15,134 bases of DNA, taken from the NCBI GenBank assembly GCA_027293665.1, contig JAPUFN010000036.1:1-15134 (forward strand), given 5' to 3'. Below the pieces are notes generated by a model that was given only the letters and a program-made list of their open reading frames with translations, had not been told where the DNA came from and did no database searches. This document shows positions 5,728 to 13,906 of this stretch, one piece after another. Made by a program: the position numbers and the translations under genes. Each line of letters opens with the position of its first letter. Within the stretch, counting starts at the first letter, position 1. This DNA comes from Gammaproteobacteria bacterium. GTDB lineage: Bacteria; Pseudomonadota; Gammaproteobacteria; Pseudomonadales; Azotimanducaceae.

Positions 5728-7540
5728 CTGGCTCCCGGGGTTTTGCACCAGCCATAATGTCGTCGATCTGATCGCTATTGAGGGTTTCGAACTCAATCAG
5801 CGCGTTGGCCATGTTGTGGAGCTTGTCTTCATTGTCTTCGAGCAATTTCTTCGCTCTTGCATAACAATCATCGATGATTGCGCGAATCTCTTCATCAATG
5901 GCCCTTGCCGTGTCCGGCGAGTGAGCCTTCGTTTTCATGCCCGCTGACATACCGAGGAAGACCTCTCCATCTTCTTCCTCGTACATGACGGGACCCATCT
6001 TCTGCGACAGCCCCCATTTGGTGACCATATTTCGCGCAAGTCCGGTGGCACGCTCAATGTCGTTGGACGCACCGGTAGTGACATGCTCCGGGCCCAGAAT
6101 CAGTTCTTCGGCGATTCGACCACCGAAGAGGCTGCAGATCTGACTGAGCACGCTCTGCCGGCTGAGGCTGTAGCGATCTTCCTCTGGCAGAAACATCGTC
6201 ACGCCCAATGCCCGCCCGCGGGGAATAATCGTGACCTTGTAGACGGGATCGTGATCCGGCACGAGACGGCCAATGATGGTATGTCCGGCCTCATGATAAG
6301 CGGTGTTGAGCTTCTCCTTGTCCGACATGACCATGGACTTACGCTCTGCGCCCATCATGATCTTGTCTTTCGCCTTTTCGAAGTCCGCCATCTCAACCAG
6401 GCGCTTGCCGGAGCGAGCGGCAAACAGCGCCGCCTCGTTCACCAGGTTGGCGAGGTCGGCGCCGGAAAAACCCGGTGTACCACGGGCAATGATGGAAGCA
6501 TCGACATCGTCCGCCAGAGGTACTTTGCGCATGTGAACCTTGAGGATCTGTTCGCGACCGCGGATGTCCGGCAGACTGACAACGACCTGCCGGTCGAAGC
6601 GGCCCGGCCGCAGTAACGCAGGGTCAAGTACGTCCGGTCGGTTGGTTGCGGCGATGACGATGATCCCGTCATTCACCTCGAAGCCGTCCATCTCAACCAG
6701 CAGCTGGTTCAGCGTCTGTTCGCGTTCATCATGGCCACCACCGAGTCCCGCCCCGCGATGCCGGCCGACAGCGTCGATTTCATCGATGAAGATGATGCAG
6801 GGCGCCTGTTTCTTGGCCTGTTCGAACATGTCACGCACCCGGGACGCGCCAACACCGACGAACATCTCGACGAAATCCGAGCCGGAGATCGAGAAAAATG
6901 GCACCTTCGCCTCGCCGGCGATCGCTCTTGCGAGCAGCGTTTTACCGGTACCCGGCGCTCCGACCATAAGTACGCCGCGCGGAATACGTCCGCCAAGCCG
7001 CTGAAACCTGCCCGGATCGCGCAGAAACTCGACGAGTTCCAGCACCTCATCCTTGGCTTCATCGACGCCGGCCACATCGGCAAACGTGGTTTTGATCTGA
7101 TCTTCGTTCAGCAGACGCGCCTTGCTCTTGCCGAACGCCATAGGGCCGCCACGGCCTCCGGCGCCGCCCTGCATCTGACGCATGAACAGCATGAAGACCG
7201 CGATAATGATGAGAATCGGGAAGCTCGCAATGAGCAGCTGAGCCCAGATGCTCTGCTGTTCCGGCAGTTTGCCCGTGGTCTGAACGTTGTGGTTGTACAG
7301 ATCATCGAGCAGCTTCTGGTCATAGACGTCCGGCCGGATTACGCGGAACTGGTCACCCGATTTGCGGATGCCACGGATGATGAGACCGTCGATCTCCACC
7401 TGCTGCAACTGGTCGGTGCGGATCTGTTCGATGAAATCTGTATAGCTGATCGTTTCCGGCTCCGGCTGGACGTTGAAATTGTTGAAAACCGTGAGCAGCA
7501 CTGCAGCGATGATCAGCCACAGCAGTAAATTTTTTCCCAT
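5651..7540 (-). CDS. ftsH: ATP-dependent zinc metalloprotease FtsH
   Basis: FtsH is the membrane-anchored AAA+ protease that removes misfolded membrane proteins and unstable regulators such as sigma-32 and LpxC. The 629-aa protein shows: TM1 about 4-20, periplasmic domain about 24-97, TM2 about 100-120, a Gly-rich linker, Walker A GAPGTGKT (194-201), pore motif FVGV (227-230), Walker B CIIFIDEIDA, SRH RPGRFDRQ (311-318), zinc site HEAGH (416-420) with third ligand Asp494 in GASNDIERAT, and a C-terminal coiled region. The tail (about 599-629) is acidic and Pro/Ser-rich, as usual. ATG 7540 gives the family start MGKNLLLWL; the in-frame TTG at 7549 only adds MTD. The RBS is weak. It lies downstream of rlmE, as in E. 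coli, and overlaps or abuts folP. Confidence 0.98.
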   Translation of the reverse strand: MGKNLLLWLIIAAVLLTVFNNFNVQPEPETISYTDFIEQIRTDQLQQVEIDGLIIRGIRKSGDQFRVIRPDVYDQKLLDDLYNHNVQTTGKLPEQQSIWAQLLIASFPILIIIAVFMLFMRQMQGGAGGRGGPMAFGKSKARLLNEDQIKTTFADVAGVDEAKDEVLELVEFLRDPGRFQRLGGRIPRGVLMVGAPGTGKTLLARAIAGEAKVPFFSISGSDFVEMFVGVGASRVRDMFEQAKKQAPCIIFIDEIDAVGRHRGAGLGGGHDEREQTLNQLLVEMDGFEVNDGIIVIAATNRPDVLDPALLRPGRFDRQVVVSLPDIRGREQILKVHMRKVPLADDVDASIIARGTPGFSGADLANLVNEAALFAARSGKRLVEMADFEKAKDKIMMGAERKSMVMSDKEKLNTAYHEAGHTIIGRLVPDHDPVYKVTIIPRGRALGVTMFLPEEDRYSLSRQSVLSQICSLFGGRIAEELILGPEHVTTGASNDIERATGLARNMVTKWGLSQKMGPVMYEEEDGEVFLGMSAGMKTKAHSPDTARAIDEEIRAIIDDCYARAKKLLEDNEDKLHNMANALIEFETLNSDQIDDIMAGAKPREPDETPPSASSEDESDAPPIGGPAEEH

Positions 7541-7609
7541 GTCTGTCAAGGACTTATCCTCATAACTCGATCACCGCGCATTACCCTGGAGCCGTCGGGA
7601 GCAGGTCGC

Positions 7610-7631
7610 TGGGACCTGTCGGCAGGTCCCA
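7610..7631 (-). repeat. Perfect 9-bp hairpin between rlmE and ftsH
   Basis: TGGGACCTG and CAGGTCCCA enclose a 4-nt loop (CCGA on the minus strand). There is no U-run after it in either direction. It lies 22 bp beyond the rlmE stop in a 113-bp gap that otherwise holds only the ftsH leader. It may mark the rlmE 3' end or modulate read-through to ftsH; no function can be assigned from sequence. Confidence 0.6.
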
Positions 7632-7653
7632 ACCGGGAAGGTAGCGTACACCA

Positions 7654-8322
7654 CTACGAATCCCCAAGAAACTGCGCCGGTGCACGGAATTGTGAGCCCA
7701 CCGCATACATTTCGCGGGAATCCGGACGTGACGCAGGGGGTTTTACCAGCTTAAATTTAGCAAATATCTTGCGCATATCTCGAACCCAGTCATCAATGCC
7801 TTCGCCCTGAAATACCTTGACCACAAAACCACCGCCAGGTTTCAACCACGTCTGCGCCGCAACAACTGCTAATTCGAGCAACTCCATCGCCAGCGCCTGA
7901 TCCGACGCACGTATTCCTGTGATATTGGGGGCCATATCCGACAAAACAAGGTCCACGCGGGAATTTTCGAGCGCCGCGGCAATCTTACCGGCCGTCTCGC
8001 GTGTTCCCAGGGTGCCATGGATCACCACGGTGTCGGCAGCGGCATTGACCGCACGAAAATCTACCGCCACCAGTACGCCTGTGGCTGAACCGCCCCGCCG
8101 GCCGCCAATACGCGATTCCACGTAGCGCGTCCAGCCACCGGGCGCCGCACCCAGTTCCAAAACCCGCATGCCCGGGCGCAGTAAACCAAAACGTTCATCG
8201 AGTTGCTCCAGCTTATAGTAGGCGCGCGAAACGCGGCCTTGTTTAGCCGCTTTCTGCGCGAACGGGTCTTTGCGCTGGCGGGCGAGCCAGCGCTCGCTGG
8301 ATTTGCTGCGTTTTGTGGTCAT
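7654..8322 (-). CDS. rlmE: 23S rRNA (uridine-2'-O)-methyltransferase RlmE (RrmJ/FtsJ)
   Basis: RlmE methylates the 2'-O of U2552 in the A-loop of 23S rRNA on the 50S particle, using S-adenosylmethionine. The 222-aa protein (E. coli 209) has the Rossmann SAM loop VLELGAAPGGWTRY (about 54-67) and the catalytic K-D-K-E tetrad: Lys37 in YYKLEQ, Asp129 in LSDMAPN, Lys169 in VVKVFQG, Glu204 in SREMYAV. A Gly/Arg-rich insert (GGRRGGSA, about 73-80) accounts for part of the extra length. ATG 8322 gives the family start MTTKRSKSSERWL; the upstream in-frame GTG (8340) has no RBS. It heads the rlmE-ftsH pair and is divergent from yhbY. Confidence 0.97.
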   Translation of the reverse strand: MTTKRSKSSERWLARQRKDPFAQKAAKQGRVSRAYYKLEQLDERFGLLRPGMRVLELGAAPGGWTRYVESRIGGRRGGSATGVLVAVDFRAVNAAADTVVIHGTLGTRETAGKIAAALENSRVDLVLSDMAPNITGIRASDQALAMELLELAVVAAQTWLKPGGGFVVKVFQGEGIDDWVRDMRKIFAKFKLVKPPASRPDSREMYAVGSQFRAPAQFLGDS

Positions 8323-8393
8323 GGTGCTGCAATTCTGCACAACATGCGCTTAGAATGCGCGCCGATGAAAACCAACGATTCCTGAACCACACC
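8323..8393. promoter_or_regulatory. Divergent promoter region of rlmE and yhbY
   Basis: These 71 bp separate two divergent genes and so must carry starts for both, unless they are read from further away. On the plus strand TAGAAT (8351-8356) matches a -10 box at 5 of 6 bases, but the best -35 near it (CTGCAA, 18 bp upstream) is poor. On the minus strand I see no convincing pair and no sigma-32-type site, although the E. coli rlmE-ftsH operon is heat-shock controlled. Confidence 0.3.
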
Positions 8394-8693
8394 ATGGATA
8401 ACAAAACCCGCAAGCGTCTGCGTCAAATTGCCCACCATCTTGAGCCAGTAGTGAGTATTGGCGAAGCTGGCGTGAGTGATACCGTGATTGCGGAAACGCA
8501 ACGCGCGCTCGACGATCACGAACTGATCAAGATCAAAATCCATGTGGCAGACAGGACCGATCGTGCGCTGCTCGGCGACGCCCTGGTCGAGCAGTGTGGG
8601 GCAATCGTCGTGCAGAAGATCGGCAAGGTACTGGTGCTGTTCAGGCAGAACCCGCAGCCGAAGCCGCATCTGTCGAACCTGACCCGCAACTGA
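8394..8693 (+). CDS. yhbY: YhbY, CRS1-YhbY (CRM) domain RNA-binding protein
   Basis: This is the only plus-strand gene. The 99-aa product consists of a single CRM domain, a KH-like RNA-binding fold found on pre-50S particles. Matching blocks include RQIAHHLEPVVSIGEAGVS with the GxxG-type loop GEAG (23-26), ALDDHELIKIKI, and VQKIGKVLVLFR, all close to E. coli YhbY (97 aa). I choose ATG 8394 because MDNKTRKRLRQIAHHL matches the family start; the in-frame ATG at 8355 overlaps the candidate -10 box. The RBS is weak. It is divergent from rlmE and convergent with greA. Association with 50S maturation comes from the family. Confidence 0.95.
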   Translation: MDNKTRKRLRQIAHHLEPVVSIGEAGVSDTVIAETQRALDDHELIKIKIHVADRTDRALLGDALVEQCGAIVVQKIGKVLVLFRQNPQPKPHLSNLTRN

Positions 8694-8718
8694 GTTGAAG
8701 CTATTTAGCGACCTGTTA

Positions 8719-8739
8719 CCGGCATTTTACCGATGCCGG
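8719..8739. repeat. Hairpin between convergent yhbY and greA
   Basis: CCGGCAT and ATGCCGG pair perfectly around a 7-nt loop in the 81-bp gap between the yhbY and greA stop codons. Neither side has a proper U-tract. Its place between convergent genes suggests a two-way 3' end or RNase barrier, but the sequence does not meet intrinsic terminator criteria. Confidence 0.5.
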
Positions 8740-8774
8740 GATTCATAACGCCTTAGAGATGAGCCATTTGCCGG

Positions 8775-9260
8775 TCACACCAGGACGACCGAGTCGACCT
8801 CGTACTCCACCTGGCCGTTTGGCGTTTCGACCACGCCGACGTCACCGACCGACTTGCCGATAATCGCGCGTGCAATCGGCGACATGACCGAGATCTTGCC
8901 TTCCTTCAAATCGGCTTCGTCCTCGCCCACTATTTTGTAACGAATCTCAGCGCTACTTTTTGTGCCTTTTTCGGTGTGGATGAGGGTTACCGTTGAACCG
9001 AAGATCACTTTGTCCGATGCCGTCATCTTCGAGATATCGATGATCTGAGCATCCGCCAGCCGGCCTTCGATTTCCTGGATCCGGCCCTCGTTGAAACCCT
9101 GCTGCTCGCGCGCTGCGTGGTACTCGGCATTCTCCTTGAGATCGCCGTGCGCCCGGCCCTCAGCAATTGCCTCGGTAATCTGCGGCCGCTGCACAGACTT
9201 ACGCTGCTGCAATTCTTCGCGCAGCGCTTGCGCACCCTCGACTGTCATAGGATTTGGCAT
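8775..9260 (-). CDS. greA: Transcript cleavage factor GreA
   Basis: GreA rescues backtracked RNA polymerase by stimulating RNA cleavage through its secondary channel. The 161-aa protein has the N-terminal coiled coil (about 1-75) with the tip sequence HGDLKENAEYHAAREQQGF, including the catalytic acidic pair Asp40 and Glu43, and a C-terminal FKBP-like domain (KIVGEDEADLKEGKISVMSPIARAIIGK). The start ATG 9260 (MPNPMTVEGA) matches E. coli MQAIPMT; the RBS is GGTAG-like at best. It lies 55 bp after carB with no hairpin between, so it is probably also transcribed from the carAB side. It is convergent with yhbY. Confidence 0.98.
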   Translation of the reverse strand: MPNPMTVEGAQALREELQQRKSVQRPQITEAIAEGRAHGDLKENAEYHAAREQQGFNEGRIQEIEGRLADAQIIDISKMTASDKVIFGSTVTLIHTEKGTKSSAEIRYKIVGEDEADLKEGKISVMSPIARAIIGKSVGDVGVVETPNGQVEYEVDSVVLV

Positions 9261-9315
9261 TGTTCTACCAGCAAGCTGCGATCAGCCCTCCACTTGCGTC
9301 CACCCAGCAGATTGT

Positions 9316-12300
9316 TCAGCAGGAGATTCCCTGATGGAGGTCCTGCAGTCGTCTGACCTGTATCTGCGTATGATCGCGTTCATAACGGATCGCGATGCAA
9401 TAGGCTTCGCCGGCGGTCAATGTGGTTGTGTAGCACACTTTGTTCTGCAGCGCGAGTCGCCGAATGACGGCGGAGTCGCGGATGGATTGATGGCCTTCCG
9501 TCGTATTGACGATGAGATCGATCTGTTCATTTTTCAGCAGGTCCGCAACGTGCGGCCGACCCTGCCCCACTTTGTTGATCATCGCGCATTCGATACCTGC
9601 ACCCTGCAGGACTTTTGCGGTGCCGTGGGTGGCGACCAGCACAAAGCCCAGCTCAACCAGTTCTCTGCCGAGGCCAACTAAGCCAACCTTGTCTGAGTCT
9701 TTTACGCTCAGGAACGCGCGACCACCACTAGGGAGAATCACCCCGGCTCCCGCCGCCGCTTTGGCGAAAGCCTCCGCAAAACTGTCACCCACGCCCATCA
9801 CCTCGCCGGTCGACTTCATCTCCGGACCGAGAATCGGATCAACCCCCGGGAACTTGGTGAAGGGAAAAACGGACTCTTTCACGTTGATCTGTGTGGGGAT
9901 GATCTCGCGGACAAAGTTCTGCTCTTTCAGGCTCGTGCCCGCCATGCAGCGCGCAGCAATCTTCGCAAGCGACGTGCCGATGCACTTGGAGACGAACGGC
10001 ACCGTTCGCGACGCTCTTGGATTGACTTCCAGCACGAAGATGTCTTCTTCCTGGACGGCGAGTTGCACATTCATCAGACCGACGACACCAAGTTCCATCG
10101 CCATCGCTTTGACCTGGTCGCGGATACGATCCTGGATGCTGTCGGCGAGTTGGTAGGGCGGTAGCGAACAAGCGGAGTCGCCGCTGTGAATGCCTGCCTG
10201 TTCGATGTGCTGCATGATGGCGCCAATGACCACCTGTTCGCCGTCACACACCGCATCGACATCCACCTCGACCGCCTGATCGAGAAAGCGATCCAGCAAC
10301 ACGGGCGAGTCGTTCGATACGGTCACCGCTTCGGTCATGTAGCGGCTGAGCTCTTCTTCGTTGTAAACGATTTCCATCGCCCGGCCGCCGAGAACGTAGG
10401 ACGGCCGCACAACGATGGGAAAGCCAACCTCGCGCGCACCGGCGATCGCCGTGGCGACATCCACCGCCGTGCGATTCGTCGGCTGTCGCAGACCGAGTTT
10501 CTCTATCAGCCCCTGAAAACGCTCCCTGTCCTCGGCCCGATCGATGGCGTCGGCGCTCGTGCCGAGAATGGGGACACCGGCTTTTTCCAGCTCCTCCACC
10601 AGTTTCAGCGGGGTCTGACCACCAAACTGCACGATCACGCCTTCGGGCTTTTCAAGGTCAACGATGGCAAGCACGTCCTCCAGCGTTACGGCCTCGAAAT
10701 ACAACCGGTCCGAGGTGTCGTAATCCGTTGACACTGTCTCCGGGTTACAGTTGACCATGATCGTCTCGTAACCATCTTCACGCATGGCAATTGCTGCGTG
10801 GACACAACAGTAGTCAAACTCGATCCCCTGACCGATCCGGTTCGGACCACCGCCGAGTACCATAATCTTGCGGCGATCCGAAGGTGCTGCCTCGCACTCT
10901 TCTTCGTACGTGCTGTACATGTACGCCGTCGCCGACGGAAATTCGGCCGCGCAGGTGTCGACTCGGCGATACACTGGCCGCAAGTCCCAATCTTCGCGCC
11001 GCTTGCGCACCGCGTGTTCGTCACAGCCAAGCAACGTAGCCAGCCGGATATCGGAGAAGCCCTGGCGCTTCAAGCGAAAGAGTGTGTCGCGCTGCAGATC
11101 GTCGAGCGCGCTGCCGGTGAGACGATCTTCGGTTTGCACCAGGTCTTCGACTTCGGCTAAGAACCAGGGATCGATCGCGCTGAGTTCGTGGATCTCTTCA
11201 AGGGACATGCCGAACCGAAAGGCATCGGCGATGTACCAGATTCGCTCGGCTCCCGGCGTCGCCAACTCCCGACGCAACGTTGCGCGAGGGTCCTCGTCAT
11301 CGGTTTGCAACACAGGATCTAATCCGCTCATGCCTGTCTCGAGGCTGCGCAGTGCTTTTTGCAGCGACTCCTGGAACGTCCGGCCGATCGCCATGACCTC
11401 GCCAACGGACTTCATTTGCGTGGTGAGCCGTGAGTCTGCCTGGGGGAACTTTTCAAACGTAAAACGTGGAATCTTCGTGACGACGTAGTCCAGTGTCGGC
11501 TCGAAGGAAGCCGGAGTGATACCGGTGATGTCGTTGCGCAGTTCGTCGAGCGTGTAACCCACTGCGAGCTTCGCTGCGACCTTGGCTATGGGGAAACCCG
11601 TAGCCTTGGACGCCAGCGCCGAGGAGCGTGATACCCGCGGGTTCATCTCGATCACCACCATGCGGCCGTCTTTCGGGTCGATTGCGAATTGCACATTCGA
11701 CCCGCCCGTTTCGACGCCAATTTCGCGCAGCACGGCGATCGAGGCGTTACGCATTAACTGGTACTCCTTGTCGGTGAGGGTCTGCGCAGGAGCGACGGTG
11801 ATGCTGTCGCCTGTGTGCACACCCATCGGATCGACATTCTCGATCGAGCAGATGATGATGCAGTTGTCGCGGTTGTCGCGAACCACCTCCATCTCGAATT
11901 CTTTCCAGCCAAGCAGCGATTCATCAATCAGAAGTTCGGTGGTCGGCGACAGATCCAGTCCACGCAGACAGATTTCTTCGAACTCTTCGGGGTTGTAGGC
12001 GATACCTCCGCCGCTGCCACCCAGCGTGAAGGAAGGTCGAATGACGCACGGGAAGCCCAGCTGGCTTTGCACCTGAATCGCTTCTTCCAGGCTGTGGGCG
12101 ATGGCCGAGCGCGGAGTTTCCAGTCCGATACGCTGCATCGCCCGATCAAAGCGCTCGCGATCCTCGGCTTTGTCGATCGCATCCTGACTCGCGCCAATGA
12201 GTTCCACGCCGTGTTTTTCAAGCACTCCTTCGCGCACCAGATCGAGCGCGCAGTTGAGCGCCGTCTGACCGCCCATCGTCGGCAGCAGCGCATCAGGTTT

Positions 12301-12543
12301 CTCGCGCTCGATGATCCGCTCAACCGTCGACCATTCCACGGGTTCAATGTAAGTGGCATCCGCCATGGCCGGATCGGTCATGATGGTGGCTGGATTCGAG
12401 TTGACCAATACGACCCGGTAACCTTCGTCTCGCAGTGCCTTGCAGGCCTGTGCGCCGGAATAGTCGAACTCGCACGCCTGGCCGATCACGATCGGACCAG
12501 CGCCCAGGATCAGGACGGACTTGATGTCGGTACGCTTAGGCAC
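9316..12543 (-). CDS. carB: Carbamoyl-phosphate synthase large subunit
   Basis: CarB makes carbamoyl phosphate from bicarbonate, two ATP and ammonia supplied by CarA, for arginine and pyrimidines. At 1075 aa it matches E. coli (1073). Order: N-terminal carboxyphosphate half with VLILGAGPIVIGQACEFDYSG and a first ATP-grasp ending in EMNPRVSRSSALASKATG; oligomerisation region about 400-555; second half starting KIMVLGGGPNRIGQGIEFDY and a second ATP-grasp ending in EVNPRASRTVPFVSK; C-terminal MGS-like allosteric domain (ATHGTAKVL, NKVGQGRPH, NTTEG). The start is GTG 12543, with GGAGGG 5 nt upstream and family sequence MPKRTDIKS; it overlaps the carA stop by 8 bp, so the two subunits are probably translationally coupled. 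No inter-subunit ORF is present. Confidence 0.99.
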   Translation of the reverse strand: MPKRTDIKSVLILGAGPIVIGQACEFDYSGAQACKALRDEGYRVVLVNSNPATIMTDPAMADATYIEPVEWSTVERIIEREKPDALLPTMGGQTALNCALDLVREGVLEKHGVELIGASQDAIDKAEDRERFDRAMQRIGLETPRSAIAHSLEEAIQVQSQLGFPCVIRPSFTLGGSGGGIAYNPEEFEEICLRGLDLSPTTELLIDESLLGWKEFEMEVVRDNRDNCIIICSIENVDPMGVHTGDSITVAPAQTLTDKEYQLMRNASIAVLREIGVETGGSNVQFAIDPKDGRMVVIEMNPRVSRSSALASKATGFPIAKVAAKLAVGYTLDELRNDITGITPASFEPTLDYVVTKIPRFTFEKFPQADSRLTTQMKSVGEVMAIGRTFQESLQKALRSLETGMSGLDPVLQTDDEDPRATLRRELATPGAERIWYIADAFRFGMSLEEIHELSAIDPWFLAEVEDLVQTEDRLTGSALDDLQRDTLFRLKRQGFSDIRLATLLGCDEHAVRKRREDWDLRPVYRRVDTCAAEFPSATAYMYSTYEEECEAAPSDRRKIMVLGGGPNRIGQGIEFDYCCVHAAIAMREDGYETIMVNCNPETVSTDYDTSDRLYFEAVTLEDVLAIVDLEKPEGVIVQFGGQTPLKLVEELEKAGVPILGTSADAIDRAEDRERFQGLIEKLGLRQPTNRTAVDVATAIAGAREVGFPIVVRPSYVLGGRAMEIVYNEEELSRYMTEAVTVSNDSPVLLDRFLDQAVEVDVDAVCDGEQVVIGAIMQHIEQAGIHSGDSACSLPPYQLADSIQDRIRDQVKAMAMELGVVGLMNVQLAVQEEDIFVLEVNPRASRTVPFVSKCIGTSLAKIAARCMAGTSLKEQNFVREIIPTQINVKESVFPFTKFPGVDPILGPEMKSTGEVMGVGDSFAEAFAKAAAGAGVILPSGGRAFLSVKDSDKVGLVGLGRELVELGFVLVATHGTAKVLQGAGIECAMINKVGQGRPHVADLLKNEQIDLIVNTTEGHQSIRDSAVIRRLALQNKVCYTTTLTAGEAYCIAIRYERDHTQIQVRRLQDLHQGISC

Positions 12544-13663
12544 CTTGTCCCTCCATCATTTCGATGAATTCATCGAACAGGTATTGGCAATCCTGCGGCC
12601 CGGGACTCGCCTCGGGATGGCCCTGGAAGCTGAACGCCGGCCGGTCGGTCCGGCGCACTCCCTGCAGGGTGCCATCGAACAGCGAGACATGCGTCGCTTC
12701 CAGACAGTCGGGCAGCTGCTCGGTGGCGACCGCAAAACCGTGGTTCTGACTGGTGATCACAATCCTGTCGTCGCGCAGGTCCTTGACCGGGTGGTTGGCA
12801 CCGTGGTGGCCGTGCGACATCTTCACTGTCGCCGCACCGCTTGCCAGCGACAGCAGCTGATGACCGAGACAGATTCCGAATATCGGGATGCCACTGTCGA
12901 GCAGTGTGCGAATCGCCGCGATTGCGTAGTCACACGGCTCCGGGTCACCGGGGCCATTGGACAGAAATATTCCGTCGGGTTTGAGTGAGAGCGCGTCTTT
13001 CGCGGTGGTGTCTGCCGGCACGATGGTCAATCGGCAACCGCGCTCGGCCAGCAGGCGCAGGATGTTGCGCTTCACGCCATAGTCGTATGCAACCACATGA
13101 AAACGTGTGTCCTTCTGTTTGCCATACCCGGATTCGAGAGACCACACCGTTTCGCTCCAGGACTTTGGCTCCGCACAGGTCACTTCCCTGGCAAGATCCA
13201 TCCCCTGCAGACCCGGGAAACCGCGCGCCGCTTTCAGTGCCTGCTCCGGATCGACGGCTGGCCCCGCAGCGATGCAACCGGCCAGCGCGCCTTTATCGCG
13301 AATCAGACGCGTGAGTCGCCGGGTGTCGACATCGGCTATGGCAACCACGCCTTCGCGCTCGAGGAAGCTCTGCAGTGTTTCCTGCATTCGCCAGTTGCTC
13401 GCACGTCGCGGCGTTTGCCGGATGACCAGGCCGCTGGCCCACACCCGATCCGACTCCATGTCTTCAGGGTTGATTCCAGTGTTACCGATCTGCGGATAAG
13501 TCAGCGTGATGATCTGGCGGGCGTAGGAAGGGTCGGTGAGAATTTCCTGATAACCGGTCATGGCGGTATTGAAAACCACCTCGCCCACCGACTCACCATC
13601 AATACCAATAGAAAACCCGTGAAACAGGCTGCCGTCTTCTAAGGCGAGTAACGCCGGCGTCAA
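12536..13663 (-). CDS. carA: Carbamoyl-phosphate synthase small subunit (glutamine amidotransferase)
   Basis: CarA hydrolyses glutamine and channels ammonia to CarB. The 375-aa protein has the N-terminal CPSase domain (VGEVVFNTAMTGYQEILTDP; VVAIADVDTRRLTR) and a class I glutaminase domain with GICLGHQLL (nucleophile Cys265) and FQGHPEASPGP (His349, Glu351). LSNGPGDPEPCDYA precedes the nucleophile elbow. The start is a non-ATG codon: I choose TTG 13663 (MTPALLALEDG aligns with E. coli MIKSALLVLEDG), with GGGAAG 4 nt upstream. The other candidate, TTG 13675, has AAAGG too close. No in-frame ATG lies near. The gene follows a 276-bp structured region after dapB and overlaps carB. Confidence 0.97.
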   Translation of the reverse strand: MTPALLALEDGSLFHGFSIGIDGESVGEVVFNTAMTGYQEILTDPSYARQIITLTYPQIGNTGINPEDMESDRVWASGLVIRQTPRRASNWRMQETLQSFLEREGVVAIADVDTRRLTRLIRDKGALAGCIAAGPAVDPEQALKAARGFPGLQGMDLAREVTCAEPKSWSETVWSLESGYGKQKDTRFHVVAYDYGVKRNILRLLAERGCRLTIVPADTTAKDALSLKPDGIFLSNGPGDPEPCDYAIAAIRTLLDSGIPIFGICLGHQLLSLASGAATVKMSHGHHGANHPVKDLRDDRIVITSQNHGFAVATEQLPDCLEATHVSLFDGTLQGVRRTDRPAFSFQGHPEASPGPQDCQYLFDEFIEMMEGQGA

Positions 13664-13753
13664 TGTGCTTCCCAAACCTTTCAGTTAATCGTGCGGTTTC
13701 AGCTTTCGATTTGACAGCGCCCCAGTCACGCCATCGAACCACCTTAAAGCTGC

Positions 13754-13801
13754 AAAAAGGCGAGATCGATATGCCTGCAAAAGCTGGCTACGATCTCGCC
13801 T
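13754..13801 (-). terminator. Strong intrinsic terminator upstream of carA (dapB terminator or carA attenuator)
   Basis: On the minus strand AGGCGAGATCG (13801-13791) pairs perfectly with CGATCTCGCCT (13768-13758), an 11-bp stem, and TTTT follows directly. The 22-nt loop has a further GCC/GGC pairing. It lies 139 bp after the dapB stop and 90 bp before the carA start. It could end the dapB transcript or act as an attenuator in a carA leader; position alone cannot decide. Confidence 0.85.
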
Positions 13802-13805
13802 GGAT

Positions 13806-13906
13806 TTGGGTCGCGTAGTCTACCCAAGTGTGTCGGGGAAGCCCAGGAAATCTCCGAATAGTTGCAGAAATTTTTGCAACCTGCCCGATACTCGACATAG
13901 CAGGTT
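13806..13906 (-). promoter_or_regulatory. Cluster of inverted repeats between dapB and carA
   Basis: Three inverted repeats precede the carA-side terminator. In minus-strand order: AACCTGC/GCAGGTT (13906-13878, 15-nt loop); a 20-bp near-perfect palindrome, GTTGCAGAAATTTTTGCAAC on the plus strand (13861-13880, one mismatched pair); and TTGGGT/ACCCAA (13827-13806, 10-nt loop). The first two share bases 13878-13880 and cannot both form fully as RNA hairpins. The palindrome could also be a protein operator. It does not match the ArgR, PurR, FNR or LexA consensus as I know them. No convincing promoter was found here or in 13664-13753. Confidence 0.5.

Noticed and set aside
9261..9315. A greA leader RNA or promoter in the carB-greA gap
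   Set aside because: The gap has only 55 bp with no stem and no -10/-35 pair; read-through from carB is the simpler explanation.
11815..12567. A 250-codon plus-strand open frame opposite carB
   Set aside because: It is antisense to a fully conserved part of carB, its product is rich in His/Arg/Phe without recognisable motifs, and it has no RBS. The same holds for long plus-strand frames opposite ftsH (6731-7528) and dapB (14057-14752).
13664..13753. TTGACA on the plus strand near 13712, as a -35 box
   Set aside because: It points away from carA, has no -10 box 16-18 bp downstream, and no plus-strand gene follows.
13788..13898. A 36-codon minus-strand frame from ATG 13898 ending inside the carA-side terminator stem
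   Set aside because: It overlaps the better-looking 31-codon frame in another phase, lacks an RBS, and its Arg-rich product gives no sign of selection.
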